From NCBI GenBank assembly GCA_019843655.1, contig JACDQD010000005.1, positions 7,281,575 to 7,345,574 on the forward strand: a stretch of DNA of 64,000 nucleotides, read 5' to 3'. Shown here in pieces: positions 35,751 to 47,826 of the stretch. The number at the start of each line of letters is the position of its first letter. Position 1 is the first letter of the stretch. The notes under the pieces are model-generated. The model did not search any database and was not told where the DNA came from. It worked only from the letters and a program-made list of their open reading frames with translations. This stretch comes from Lethocerus indicus (lineage: Eukaryota > Arthropoda > Insecta > Hemiptera > Belostomatidae). The translations under genes were made by a program, and so were the position numbers.

Positions 35751-38690
35751 TTCAAAAATAAAATCAACAATAACAGTAAAATCTTGTAACACCATTAGCC
35801 CGCGGGAGAGTACCACTATCACATTCCGAATATACTGTTGGAGGCCACCAGCATGCTGTCGCATATGCTTAAGTATGAATTCACAACCGTATGAAGTAGT
35901 ATTTAAAATAAAGCCTTCTAATAGGGGTGCATGGAGTAAATAATGTTGAATAATGGATGTAGTCCAAGATATATTTGAAACCAATTCTCTGAAACTCATA
36001 AATGATACCTATCGCATCCTAACTCCCTCTGCTATATATTACTTATTCGTAGTTCGCATAAGAAATTTAAATTTGGACTTAGCGGTCGTAATTGATTGTG
36101 GTCCGGGTTCGACCGCAAGAGAGGACGACCTCGAGGGGACCGCCGGATCGTTCCCCACTTGTTCTTAAGCTGCGGATTAATCGTGCCACTCATACTTTCA
36201 TTCGACACTCTCTATTTATCGTGGAACTGATTCCAGAACCGCAATTCCCAAATCAGATTCACAATACCTCATAGCTGTAACTCATATAACCTAAACTGAC
36301 GTACTAATATACTGTTAGACCTATTGTTAGACTAATTGTTATAACAAAGTTAATTTGATTTCAGAATGCTTTACACAGCGAGAGTGTGTAAGCTCTAAAA
36401 ATTACAAATAACAGCTTATGGATTTCCTCCTGTGGCACGATTGTTTCCCGACATTTCCCAGAAGCGATTAAAACAAAATTTAACACAGCGGTAAAATGAT
36501 AAATGGTTGAAAATTAAAGCAAGATCGACCGGGGAAAACCAATACCAGGAAACACTGCGGCCGTGACCACTAACGATGGAACAACCAGTCGTCGCTCAGA
36601 GCAATATATCGCACGAAAACTCGTATAAAAAACTAACGCAATTTAACGAATCAATAAGAGGGAAAAATATCCAGAACGAATTAAAGACGGCGTCAGGGCT
36701 TTTTATATGCAACGTTCGACAAAGTCATAAAACGTTTTCCAACCCGGAATCAATGTTGATTTCAACATCGTTTGGTCTTTCATGATATTCAGATTGGAAG
36801 ATACCACACTCACATAAGCAAATTCACGCTAATGAGATGTATTTCACACATATAGTAGTATAGTTTCACAGTTATATTCATAACCCTACCCAATTTGAAC
36901 AATCATCATGAAACAGTTGAAAAGAGACACACGTCCACTTTGAGGTGAGAACCTATTTGTCGCGGGGAGACGGCCGTTAATGCGCCTGTCGTTAACAGCT
37001 AGCCGGCCCCCCAACTTGCGTAACGAACCGATGCCACGCTCCGTCCTGTTTTCCTAAGTCAATTTTCCAAGGAAAACTTGGGATTAGGTGCCTCGAGAAA
37101 GTGAACGTTATCGACTGGCCGGCTTCGGAGGACATTATCGAGGCTGTCCCCCGCCCCCCTTCAGCGATTTTTGCCCCTCCCCCCTTACCCGCTGCTGAGG
37201 GGTAAAGCGTTGGGCCCTCTTCACCTCCTCGCCGCCATGCCAACCTCGCGAACATTAATTGGACTTTAACCGGTCTATAATGAAATAAGTTTGCGAGGGG
37301 GGAGGGGGTAAACTTTCGGAGGTGGGCGGAAGGTGTGGCCCGGTCATTGAGAAGCGGACTTGGGTGTGTATAACGAGGCGGGTGATGGGGAGAGAGAGAG
37401 TGAGAGAGGATGGGTTTGGACACGAGTTTACTCGGGCACAACTAAATAATTGATCTTGAAGGGGTGTGTTTGTGTGCGTATTCTCTTATTAGTAGGGGGT
37501 TGGCTCGCAGATAATTATCCCCTCGTCCTCCATGCCTTATTCGGTAATCGGTACTGTTGGCCTCAACCCCATCGACAAACCCCGTACTTAACCCCTGGGG
37601 ATACTAATTTAGCAGACTTCCTGTCCAGAGATAGGGGTTGGAAATTCATTTTAATTTTCACTCTTCCCCCTCTCCCGTCATGACACGAGTCTTTCCCCGG
37701 CACTAATTAGGGGCCCGGCTCGTGATTGAAAATCTGAAAATTGCAATCCGCCGGATATTAAACATTTTACGCCGGCAAATTGCATCGCATTTAATCTCAT
37801 TACACTGCATTATGAGCGCTGTCCTATAGAGACTGTAATTCGAAATGAAATATTAAATTCGAACGACATTAAATTTCGTACATATGACGGTGGTGGACTT
37901 TAATTTATTTTCTATTACAAATTTCAATTGAAACGAGAGGAGCTTGCTACTCATAGACCTATCGTTGTCATATTAATTCACTATTGATCGCGGATCACAC
38001 AACTTGACTGCATAGATTTATTTCCGATTTATTTCTGGGTGTCCACATAAAACCAACCACCACTTCCATTTCAACTATTCGATAAACACCGTTTCTCGAT
38101 ATCGAAATAAAAGTCGACAAAATCGTCGGGGAAATGCTGTACCGAATCCGAAGTGCAATCCCAACCGGCGGTATCGTCCGCAAAACGAAACTGAGAAAAC
38201 CCCTTTTGGGGGGACTTACAAAAGTAGCTTATAAGTTTGGTTCGGGGGATGGGCCGACGGTTATCTCATAAAGCGCTCCGGTCCATCGAGCGTTAAAACT
38301 TCTGAGAGGGTAAAGGATGAATGAATAATTCATCGGTTCAACCCCTCCGCCACCAGCTACTGTATATAGGCCCTATATGATGGGGCAGGGGAAGTGTTTT
38401 TTGACTTAAACACCAGGGGATCTCGGCTGAATAAACCAGATAGAGTGGCCAGAAGACAGGCAGCGGTCCGGATTTAGACAATTAAATGTAATTTGCCGTC
38501 TATCTTGGAGATTCAGAACTGGTTTCATTTTGTGAAATGATGCGGAAATGACGCAATTAAAACACGCGTGAGTCCGTTATTAAAGTTCATAAAAGTGTGC
38601 ATTGAACAATTGTAAGGGTCCAGAATCTAATGCCGATTGCAATAATTAATATACGAATAAAGAAACAAAAGAAGGAAAAGTAGCAAAACA
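35751..38690. other. Non-coding stretch including a G/C-skewed part
   Basis: At 37100-37440 C runs and then G/GA-rich sequence dominate, giving the longest ATG ORF of the window (minus 36992-37441, 149 codons). Its translation is rich in P, S, G and R, with no domain. A (GA)n run lies at about 37390-37408. A 12-bp tandem repeat is at 36313-36342 and a 15-bp odd palindrome ATATAGG-C-CCTATAT at 38364-38378. No gene supported. Confidence 0.5.
36313..36342 (+). repeat. 12-bp tandem repeat, about 2.5 copies
   Basis: TGTTAGACCTAT (36313-36324), TGTTAGACTAAT (36325-36336) and then TGTTAT. The first two copies differ at three positions. A short minisatellite. Confidence 0.65.
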
Positions 38691-38696
38691 ATCAAT

Positions 38697-38736
38697 GTAA
38701 TAATAATGTTCCTTTCCATCAAATTATTATTATTAC
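38697..38736. repeat. 11-bp inverted repeat of AAT units
   Basis: GTAATAATAAT (38697-38707) and ATTATTATTAC (38726-38736) are perfect reverse complements around an 18-nt loop. An overlapping alternative pairing uses ATGTAAT (38695-38701) and ATTACAT (38751-38757). The trinucleotide character raises the chance expectation. Confidence 0.65.
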
Positions 38737-38939
38737 TTCCTTACATTTTCATTACATAGAAACCAGCGTGAAAGCGTGTCGTTAATCTCTTTTCTGTACG
38801 ATCGCCTCTAGTTTTCACCGCGTCCAGCCGAAAGCTCGCACCCCTCCTTGGCAACCGTTCCCCCCGGGGATAGATAGGCATCAAATCGAGGGACAAAAAA
38901 ATATCGGAAATCCGGTTTTCCAGACAGGGGACCGGTATT

Positions 38940-39270
38940 CCGTCCGTTGTTAATTTCGGTCACGCGTCCGGATTCGGACACGTAGGCCTAATGGGAAAAT
39001 GCAGTGTCGGTGGTCCCAAACCCCGGGGGTGTTTAACCCCCGCGTGGGGGCCCCTACAGCCTCGGTAAACTCTCTCGGCGGGCCATTCAAAACGGACCTG
39101 GACCGAATTCCGGCCGCGTAGGCGGACCGGGCCCATTTATCAGGGCCCTCTCACCAACAGTAGACCGACGACACTACCTGCAACCGAAAGGAGAGCGCCG
39201 ACCGGAACTGGGACGGGGGTAGACCCCGTAGAGTGGGGGCACAATCACCCCAGGGGGATTTCTAGTTCAA
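38940..39270. other. GC-rich, CG-dense block with G/C-run hairpins
   Basis: By eye one of the most GC-rich segments of the window, with many CG dinucleotides and alternating C and G runs. At 39021-39054 the order is C4-G5-T-GTTTAA-C5-GCGT-G5-C4, so the central C5 can pair with either G5. At 39213-39229 ACGGGG/CCCCGT forms another hairpin around GTAGA. No ORF or RNA gene is recognised. A CpG-rich regulatory element is possible. Confidence 0.5.
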
Positions 39271-42200
39271 TCTCAGAGTAATAGTTAATTTCAAGCATTT
39301 GTAGACGAGGGTCCGTAAGGATATTTAGCGTCATCACTCGTACCCATGTCCTTTACTTAATCGAGTCCAAGGCGGGGGTACACCTGTAGGCTACCAATGA
39401 ACAACGAATGCTTCGTCACGGAGCAACTCCGTTACTAAGTCAAATAACGGATTATTCATAAATACTAGCTTTAAAAACCGTAGGCATGCACTCATTCCTT
39501 AATTTAACGCTAATTATTTCTTATTACCGATTCGCACAATAGCGTTGGGGATTCTTCGCATAAATAGTGAAGAATTCGTGGTAATTTTAATGATTGTTAG
39601 AATATTAAATTATATGTGTTTACCTTATGTATGGACAAACTCGGTTCAATTGTTTTCACTCACCTGAAAACGAAAATATGAATTAATAAAATTAAACAAT
39701 GATACATACAATACTAAAATTTAATGCATTATTTTCTACAGTTAATTTACACAGTTCTACAGTTAAGCTTTGGGGGAAAGAACAGAATATACGAGAGTTT
39801 ACGAGACTAACAGGAATGCAGGAAATACATGGCGGGGAATTAATCAAATAATTCGCGAGAATTATATATATTACAAAGAGACAACAGAGACAGGATATCG
39901 GAATACCAAGGGAAATTCATATTACTGCAGAATGCTACTGAAAATGGCGATAAGAGACTGAAATACTCTCGAGATTTACTTTGCAAGCATATTTCTAAAT
40001 AGCGTGGGTAAGTATATTTTACTATCACTTACAAACACTGCTAATAACAAAAATACAAGTGAAATTGCTGGTAATTCGTACTTCCTCGCGGTCTTAAGTC
40101 TCCACAAAATTACCTCAAAAACTCTTATACAGTAACAAAATAAACAAAAAATTATAAAATCGACCAAATATAATGAACTGACTTCATTTTGCGAATTAAT
40201 TATTAATTTTAAAGTGATTTAACATACACATTTCCCACTAATTGCTATGTTTAATCTGGAACCAAATTTGAGATAGCACTGGGCCGGAAGTGGATAAAAC
40301 AATTTTTGCAGCGTAAGACAAAACGAACAGATAATGTGGGAGACCAAAATGTAAGATGAATGAACAATGATAAATCATATCGGCCGGCAGCAAAGTTCTC
40401 GACCAGCCGTCTAATGTACATTTTACAGTCGGACTGTTCAAAAATAGATCGCTGAGCCCGGTTCAACAATTTCAATTGGGCAATAACACCGCGGTCCATG
40501 CAAAGCCCATTTACCGCTTCCCATAAAATAAACGGCGTTCGAACCCATGTAGATCTACAGTATTTTTCTTCCTGCAAAAAGCCCGCGGCGAAAGATTCGA
40601 GCTAAGTAAAAGCACCTTATTTCTGTTTAAGCTTTCGAGAGGGGAGAGGCCGCGCCCAGATGCGGATTACGACCCTGATTAGCAATTCAACCCGGCTCTT
40701 CGAGATTATTCCGGAATCCTTCTCGGGTTCGCTACGGAATTATTTTCATAAAATTGTCAGTAACTACTCAACCCTCCAGAGGACTTTGGGGAATAGAATG
40801 AAGGGAACAGAAGCGATTCAAAGCCTGCCAACAAACTTGTGGGACAAAGTATCGTCACTAATGGAAGTTTCCCTATCTCAAGGTTAAATTAAATGTTTTC
40901 ACCATGATTTCACGAATATACTAGAAAACTAAAAATAAAAATATTAAACATTATATATAGGTTAATATAAAACCCCCTTTGTCTAGTTCCACGAAAGTTT
41001 ATGGCTATGGATAAGTATTTCAGGAAGGGTATATATTTTGGCGGACAGATGACACGACTTCAAAATCATTTTCCCTTTCATTGTTACGGTTCTGAACTCC
41101 GAACTGGGTCCGGCATCGAACGTTAAATGGAACGTGAAAGTGAGCGGCGATCGCCACGATACCCGATGCAGGTGTGTTCGTACGTGCGCTAGCACCGGGC
41201 ACACAAACGCACACAGGCATAAACCTGACACAGTTTCGCAAAACCAATGTCAACGAACCCCTCCATTAATTACTTGGTTCGGCAGCTTTCGAACGCGAAC
41301 TGACTTTTAATCCGATACCATTTTGTAGGTCGCAGTGAGCGTAAACTTGTCAGTGAAAGAACCTTTACTTTTTATTGCTTTCAATTTCATGCCAATTCAA
41401 TTTTAATTTTGAAATTGCATTTTGAAAGAATTATGGAATAAATTTACAAATAAAATGTAGTTATAGCAATAAAAAAAAAGTTTAAGAAAGAAATGTCGGA
41501 TAGCTCAACAGTTCGGTTATTTGTTAATACCTGTCTACGTCCTAAAAACGAGGTTAAGTCAAAATTAGCCAACGTACGTCGAACACCCTTTTCGACTCAG
41601 CCAAAAGGGGCCCGCCAAAATATTTATTTCAGAACCACTGCTCTAGAGCATAGAAAGAGTAAATAATGCGCCGAAAGGGATCGTTAAACATTCGGTCTTT
41701 TAGTTATACAGACACCCATACGGCCACAAATATTTCCTCTATGAGTAAATAAAACCGGAATAAAATATCAGATTTTATGTCTTTCATATCCTAACCATGT
41801 CGTCGACATCACCTAATAGCTGCATACATTTTCGAAGCGAACACCCCCAACAGTATACTACACTTTGAAAAGAGTCAAAAGCGGAAAATTATGGTTCAAT
41901 ACACGACCGGAATTTAGGGGCCCGCTCATATAAGATTAATTAAACCGCCAAATAAACTAGATACCGAAGAGCGGTCAAACTGTCGTAAATGGGATTCAAT
42001 TGAAGGCAATAAAAGCTGACGCCTAACGTTTCAAAGGGAGGGACGGGGGTCGCTAACCCGTCCCCCGGGCTAAAACAACACCAATAACAATGCCGCCGAT
42101 TGTGAAAACCGGTTGAGTTTTTCATTGGCCGGACAAAAGGAAAGTTTGAATTTCAAATTGGCGGCAATTAAATTTCCCACATTGTGGGTTCGAAAAGACA

Positions 42201-42430
42201 AAGGGGAAAATGCTTAAACAAAATAAATCCGATTAACTCAACTAATCCCTATTAACAATAATTAACTTTACTACTTACGTTTAACTACATGGCTTCACTC
42301 CACCTTTTTGATAACAAAGCGAATTGAAACTACAAACTGAATATATTATTGACATAACACAGAACGTGATGTTAGTTCCCTTTTAATTACTACTATAGCA
42401 TATCTCGAGACCACTTAATTTTCGCACTTC
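39271..42430. other. Mostly AT-rich non-coding stretch
   Basis: ORFs at 39770-39961, 40251-40577 (minus, 108 codons), 40660-40887 and 40983-41253 (minus) are unrecognised. The 40251-40577 frame is the longest here and has no motif I can name. No RNA gene or mobile element seen. Confidence 0.45.
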
Positions 42431-42439
42431 CGAAGGGAA

Positions 42440-42459
42440 TGTTAACATTAATGTTAACA
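42440..42459. repeat. 20-bp perfect palindrome
   Basis: TGTTAACATTAATGTTAACA is self-complementary over all 20 bases, with GTTAAC on each side of an ATTAAT centre. It is one of the longest perfect palindromes seen outside the TA arrays. Paired GTTAA half-sites are typical of HNF1-like or other dimeric homeodomain binding, but that is inference. Confidence 0.8.
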
Positions 42460-45400
42460 GGAACGCAAGTTGATTTTAAAATCATAGGTGTGTTACTAGT
42501 CAATAGTCTTTATGTATGGTTTATATAAATTATCCTTAAATAACTTTCCACATACTTACACTATAATCCATAGAACAGGAGTGGAAATATCTTGACGTTC
42601 TTACATGTCAATTTATCGACCTGTCTTCAGTCAATCACTGGTCGCGTGAATCACTTTCCCCAAAGAGCAAAGTAATCCCGCTTTCCCCTAAAGAGGATAG
42701 TTGGGTCAAGAGCCATTCGTCCCCAATCCGGGAACTGATCACGCGAGTTTTGACCCGGATACGAATAACCCGAAACCTTGCCTTCCTTTCATTTGGAAAA
42801 TATAAATTCAAGTTTTAAAATTAATTGTCAATCGGAATGAAATTTATCAGATAATCTGAAACAAATCAGAGATTTAGGTAGGCATCGAAACGTCCAGGTG
42901 AGAATAACATAATCTGATTACTAAAAATCATAGGTAAGGAAAATAGATATTAATAAAATAAGAAAAAAGAGAATTTAATGTGTGGCAGGGTTCTATTCCT
43001 CGGTCTTGTGCTACCTCCCTTTTCCCAATTTCCTTAAGCTTTTTATAAGCGGCTAAGTCCTCCTACTTATTTGGAAGTAGCGAGCAGTCCTACTCCTCCT
43101 CCTCCTCCTCCTCGCTGTACTTTTTTCCTTCCCGACGAATCGCATTATATTTGAGTTCTCCTTTCTCGCCTCGAAATCGGCGCCGCGTTTTGCGGCGTCC
43201 CCTTCCAATTAAGGCCAGTTCTGCTTTTTAGTCTATCCCTTCCTCCTTTCAGTACCATTTTTTCTGATTTTCGGTTTTCATCTTACACAGTCATCACCCC
43301 AGCTATTTTAGAGTTCCAACTCTCCGCAAATGATTCCCCCCCCAGACAGGAAGATAATAATAAGTTTAAATTCCAATTCAAAGTTAATTCCGATGACTTA
43401 AACATAGAATAGGACGGAAAAAATCGGATGACTCAAAGAGTTCTAAATAGGAAGGTGTGTAATTATAACTGGTCTGAGGGCATTACAGCTCAATAAAATA
43501 TATCTAATCTCCAATAAACGAGAGAGAATATCCCACTATAAATATATATTAGTCAGTGTTACCGAAATCATACCAAGAACCAATATAACCTACTATCCCC
43601 CGAGATAGTGCTCCATTCACATCGACGACATAAAATAACGATATTGATGAATAATGAATCTCAGGCTTTCCCTGACATACCGATGTTACAGGAATGAAGT
43701 TATCCTTGTTTATCATATAAGGAGAAATATCATATAAGAAAACATTTCCTTTCCTCGCGAATTCAAATTTAAAACTATTATTATATTCTACTCTGCTAAT
43801 AACTTAAAACAACAAACTTCAAAGCTATAACTCAGCATTAACCTTACCTCTTAAAATACATAAGTTTTCATTCGCAGGCATCATTAATATAAGTGTCGTT
43901 AATGTAATCTGCATCAAAGGCAAATTAATTATACCAGTAGTAATTAAAAGATATAAAGGTGGGGGGCTATGGTTCCACTTACTCTTAAATGAGTCTAACC
44001 GAAATCGATCTATCCTTGAGATGGTCGGCAAATGGGTCATGCCAGGTTACCATACGTTACGTAATGTACAGATGTTCGATGTTTGTCCTACGCTTTTTAT
44101 TATTTCGAAAGCTCAATATTTGTAATTGATGCGTGTTTCCCCTGTTAGTGAACGCCCAGTCGCATCTTTCCCGACCGCACTGCTAGACGCAACAACATAT
44201 ACCGTTATAGTAATCAAGTGTCAGGGACGCAAAAAAGAACTGCTACTATAATTAGTTTGCGGTCGAAGCCGAACACCAAAACAGCCAACAAGACAGGCAA
44301 TACGGCAATACCTCGTGAGTCCGGTAATAAACAACTATGCCTAGAATAATAAAAGAATTAATTATGACAAGAGAAGAGGAGTGAAGGAGGGTGGCGGACC
44401 TTGAGTATGCCGATTGATCGTTAGTTAACGGGTCGACTATGCGTCATCAACTGGAACATGAAAAACTTGAGAGAAAAGCGATGAGCAAAAATTGCGAAAC
44501 TTGCATTACGAAAGATTTGCTCTTCGTCATCAAATATAATATTTTTAACCAATCATCTTCGGTCAGAAAAAGTCATGAAATTGCTGGCGAATAAATAGGA
44601 TTTATGCTAGATAAATTAGAATTATGGCCGATTGACGCAAAGGTTGCCAGATTCTAAGTGAGTTAAAAAGAAGTTCATTAACATATTAGGAGAACAGGTT
44701 ATGTTACATAAAGAGTTCTAATATCAAAATAACGACTCCAAAAACTATAAAAATACCTTTTTTATTTAATGCTAGGGAGCGAAGTTTCTTCTTTCTAGAA
44801 TGATTTTGGGTTTTAAACTCCAATAATCCCAAATACGTTTCACGGTCATTTTGTTCTTCTTCACCGTTATTTCATACTATTTTGTAAAAATATCATTATC
44901 TCTTACAATCGTCACGCGTCCTTCCGGCATACCGAACTCCAATTTACTCCAACGGTTTCCGCACAATAACTTCCAAGTTACACCAGTCATAGTTCCTTCG
45001 CTCATCAAGTTGTAATCGCTTCGTAACAGCCCCAAGCATTAATGAACACTACCAGAACTAACAAGTGGCAATCGAAGAACACAAGACGACACAAGCAAGA
45101 TAAAACAGATGACACTTATTGTTTTATTGCATACACCAGATCTGCTACAATCACTTAGTTTAATTATAATTGTAAGGTATATGAGGTTTCCGTCGTGATT
45201 CCCTCTATATATCAATAATTGTTTATCATTATTGAATGTTTTTGAATTCTAGATGCCCCCATGAGTGAAGAGTATGGTGAAATTCGAGTTGTAATCGGAA
45301 CATCAAATGGAAGATTTTGAAACGTCCTGGATTAAATATTGCGGGTTAATCCTCATCGAGATATAAATAGGACTGCGCCGTAAAAAAACAAAAAAAAAAT

Positions 45401-47700
45401 ACTTCCCATCAAAAAATGGACTCCCCCCGAGTAATCATTTTAATACGGTTTGTGATTAGAATTTTTTTAATAAACTCGCGATATGAGAGAGTGCCCCTGG
45501 CCCCATACTGTCCGGCCGTAAACCAACGCGCCCTCCACCCCCTCCCCAACCAACAACACCCGGGGGAAAAATTAATTCACCGGAGATGGGCAAAAATTTC
45601 AACCGCCGTCTCCCCCGCTACACCATCGGCACTATTAATATCGAACACGAGATAAAAACAAGAAACATTAACGCCACAATTTAAGCCAAGATATAAATAC
45701 CACTACATAATAGCGAAATATTATATTTTTATGAAAAAAAATATAAATAATTCACGTAAAATCGCACTGTTATTTTCTCTCAGCTCTGTTTATTTAATGT
45801 TCTATTGTATTCACAGAGTGATCGCTGTTAATTAAAACTGATTAATATAATTGTATGGCATACCGATATTACGATTATAAGTGCAACACACTCAGAGAAG
45901 TGTCCTCCGAATGCTCTCACGTATTTTTCCAGTTGAATAAATTATAGACAAACCATTAATCATTTATCAACGTGCCACCGTCTATTGTACAGTGTTCACG
46001 TTCCCTTCGAGTATTCCAAGAACTCTGGATTTTACAGAATGTTGGTATCGGCTGTGACCCCCGTACGAATCCGGCTAGATAATATTTCTACAATCTATGT
46101 CTCAAATTAATAGCAGACGGTATGCCAAACAATGTACTAAATATAAAAAATTTAAAATTTAACCAAAAGGGAAGAAGCAACGCTTCTGAAGTCAGCGCGG
46201 ACCCGGACTTCCAATTCAAATCCGCAGAGCAGGATTCGGCCGTCCAATAACCATAAACGCCGTCGGAACTTATTCGGCCGTCGGAAATATTTGGGAAGCC
46301 CCAATACTGCCCCGACATTCGAGGATAATCGGACAGGTGTATGTTTGAAGTTGAGAGCGGACGGCCGGCCGGGTAATTCCCAGGTTGTTGTGCGGATTCC
46401 GGCGACGCCGAGTTGACTCATTAAAAGAACAACTTTCACACAACTCTACCGCGCACAACAGTTATACGCCCATTAGTGGCCTTTTATACGCCCGGACGCT
46501 TATTACTCTTTACGACGAAACGGATTGAACGACCGCCGGCGAAATAAAACCGCTGGGCAAAAAAAAAATGGGAGAAACGATAAAAAACGGACGGAAAGGC
46601 GCACGGGGTTAATAAATCAAAGTTGCGAAACGGAAAACAACGTTATGTTAGTTTTATATTGGACGAAGTCGCGTATAACCGCCGTTAGGAATCGATCAGG
46701 CAAATCATACATCCTTTTCTGGGATCTACCGCCGACCATGAGCTGAATTTAGTTGTTCCCAAAGGCGATGCGGAAGGAGGAATACGTTTTTATAGGAATA
46801 TAACAAATCTGATTTACTAGAAATTTTGATAGACACACATTTTTCTATAAAATTTAATATATCTTGGAATCTATTCTGAGTGTTTGGCGTCGCGAAAATT
46901 ATGCAAAAGAGCGCGTATTACTTTTCGCTATTGCGCGAGCTAAATTTAAAACAAAGGTCGTTCAGAATCAATACTGCCGTGAAGTTGTATGCAATCGAAC
47001 AATTTTAATGTGTTGGGAAATGCGAGAAGCTTGAGGCAATTCAAAACGATTATGATAATTGTTTCCCTCGCGTATCTTCAACTCACGAAACGTGTTCCTT
47101 TCACCTTTTTCGCGCGTCTTCAGTAGTCACGTGCCGCGAGTATGGAGCTCCGTTGCTCAACGAGAGAGGTCCGACTTGAATTAAACGATCGCCTACCGGG
47201 CAAGGCTCAAGGCTAGCGCATGCCGACACCGTCAGGCATTCTCTACCATATATACTCTTATAATCGTTGAGGAAATTGATTACAAATAGCCACGCGCCGA
47301 TGTCTCTCTTCTGTTGCCACATAACCAACGCAACTATTAAAAATAATTTCTGTTGAAATCTGATGTCAGGTGGCGCTGAGATAACCCCATTTGATGGGTG
47401 TCCAAATTGAAAGTTTATGACTCACCAACGGAATAGAAGATTTTTAAAAAATTCTCATTTGAGTTTCGCGTTTATAAGACACAACAACAAAAATTGCTTA
47501 AGAAGTCGGCTATCAATTCTTCGATCCGAATTCCAAGAAACCTGAATATGGATATTGAACATTACTGCTACAGATAGAGCTGCGAACAGATAGAGAAAAA
47601 TCAACAAGGATATCTCAGTATGCTACTTTAATACGGATCTGGATAAGTCAAACTGATAACGGCGATTATTTGAGGTGAGGCTCGGAGGGCATTAACCCCA
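42460..47700. other. AT-rich non-coding stretch, no gene seen
   Basis: Contains the (CTC)7 repeat at 43093, a TATAAATAGG sequence at 45362-45371, and GC-richer patches at about 45490-45640 and 46180-46560. Minus ORFs 46088-46318, 46152-46439 and 46270-46458 overlap in different frames, which argues for composition. No recognisable coding, RNA or transposon signal. Confidence 0.45.
43093..43113 (+). repeat. (CTC)7 microsatellite
   Basis: Seven perfect trinucleotide units in a pyrimidine-rich neighbourhood. Simple repeat. Confidence 0.9.
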
Positions 47701-47712
47701 GCTGGTGCGATT

Positions 47713-47747
47713 GAATTCACAATTTCTCACGGGCGTTGTCAGATAAC

Positions 47748-47811
<64 letters not shown>

Positions 47812-47826
47812 GTTAATTGTGAATTC
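47713..47826. repeat. (TA)29 array between 12-bp perfect inverted repeats
   Basis: GAATTCACAATT (47713-47724) and AATTGTGAATTC (47815-47826) are exact reverse complements. Between them lie 26 bases of mixed sequence, the uninterrupted (TA)n run at 47751-47808 (58 bases) and a short AATAGTT linker. The unit can fold into a hairpin whose loop is itself self-complementary. It may be a terminal-inverted-repeat mini-element (MITE) that grew an internal microsatellite, or an expansion at a fold-back. No clear target-site duplication is visible. Confidence 0.75.

Noticed and set aside
36101..36120. GGGTTCGACC B-box-like sequence
   Set aside because: No A box or acceptor stem upstream at tRNA spacing.
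36992..37441. Minus-strand ORF of 149 codons, the longest in the window
   Set aside because: It lies in a strand-skewed C/G-run tract with few stops. The product is low-complexity (P, S, G, R) and has no recognisable domain.
40251..40577. Minus ORF of 108 codons
   Set aside because: Reads somewhat protein-like but shows no motif I can name. A second minus ORF in another frame overlaps it.
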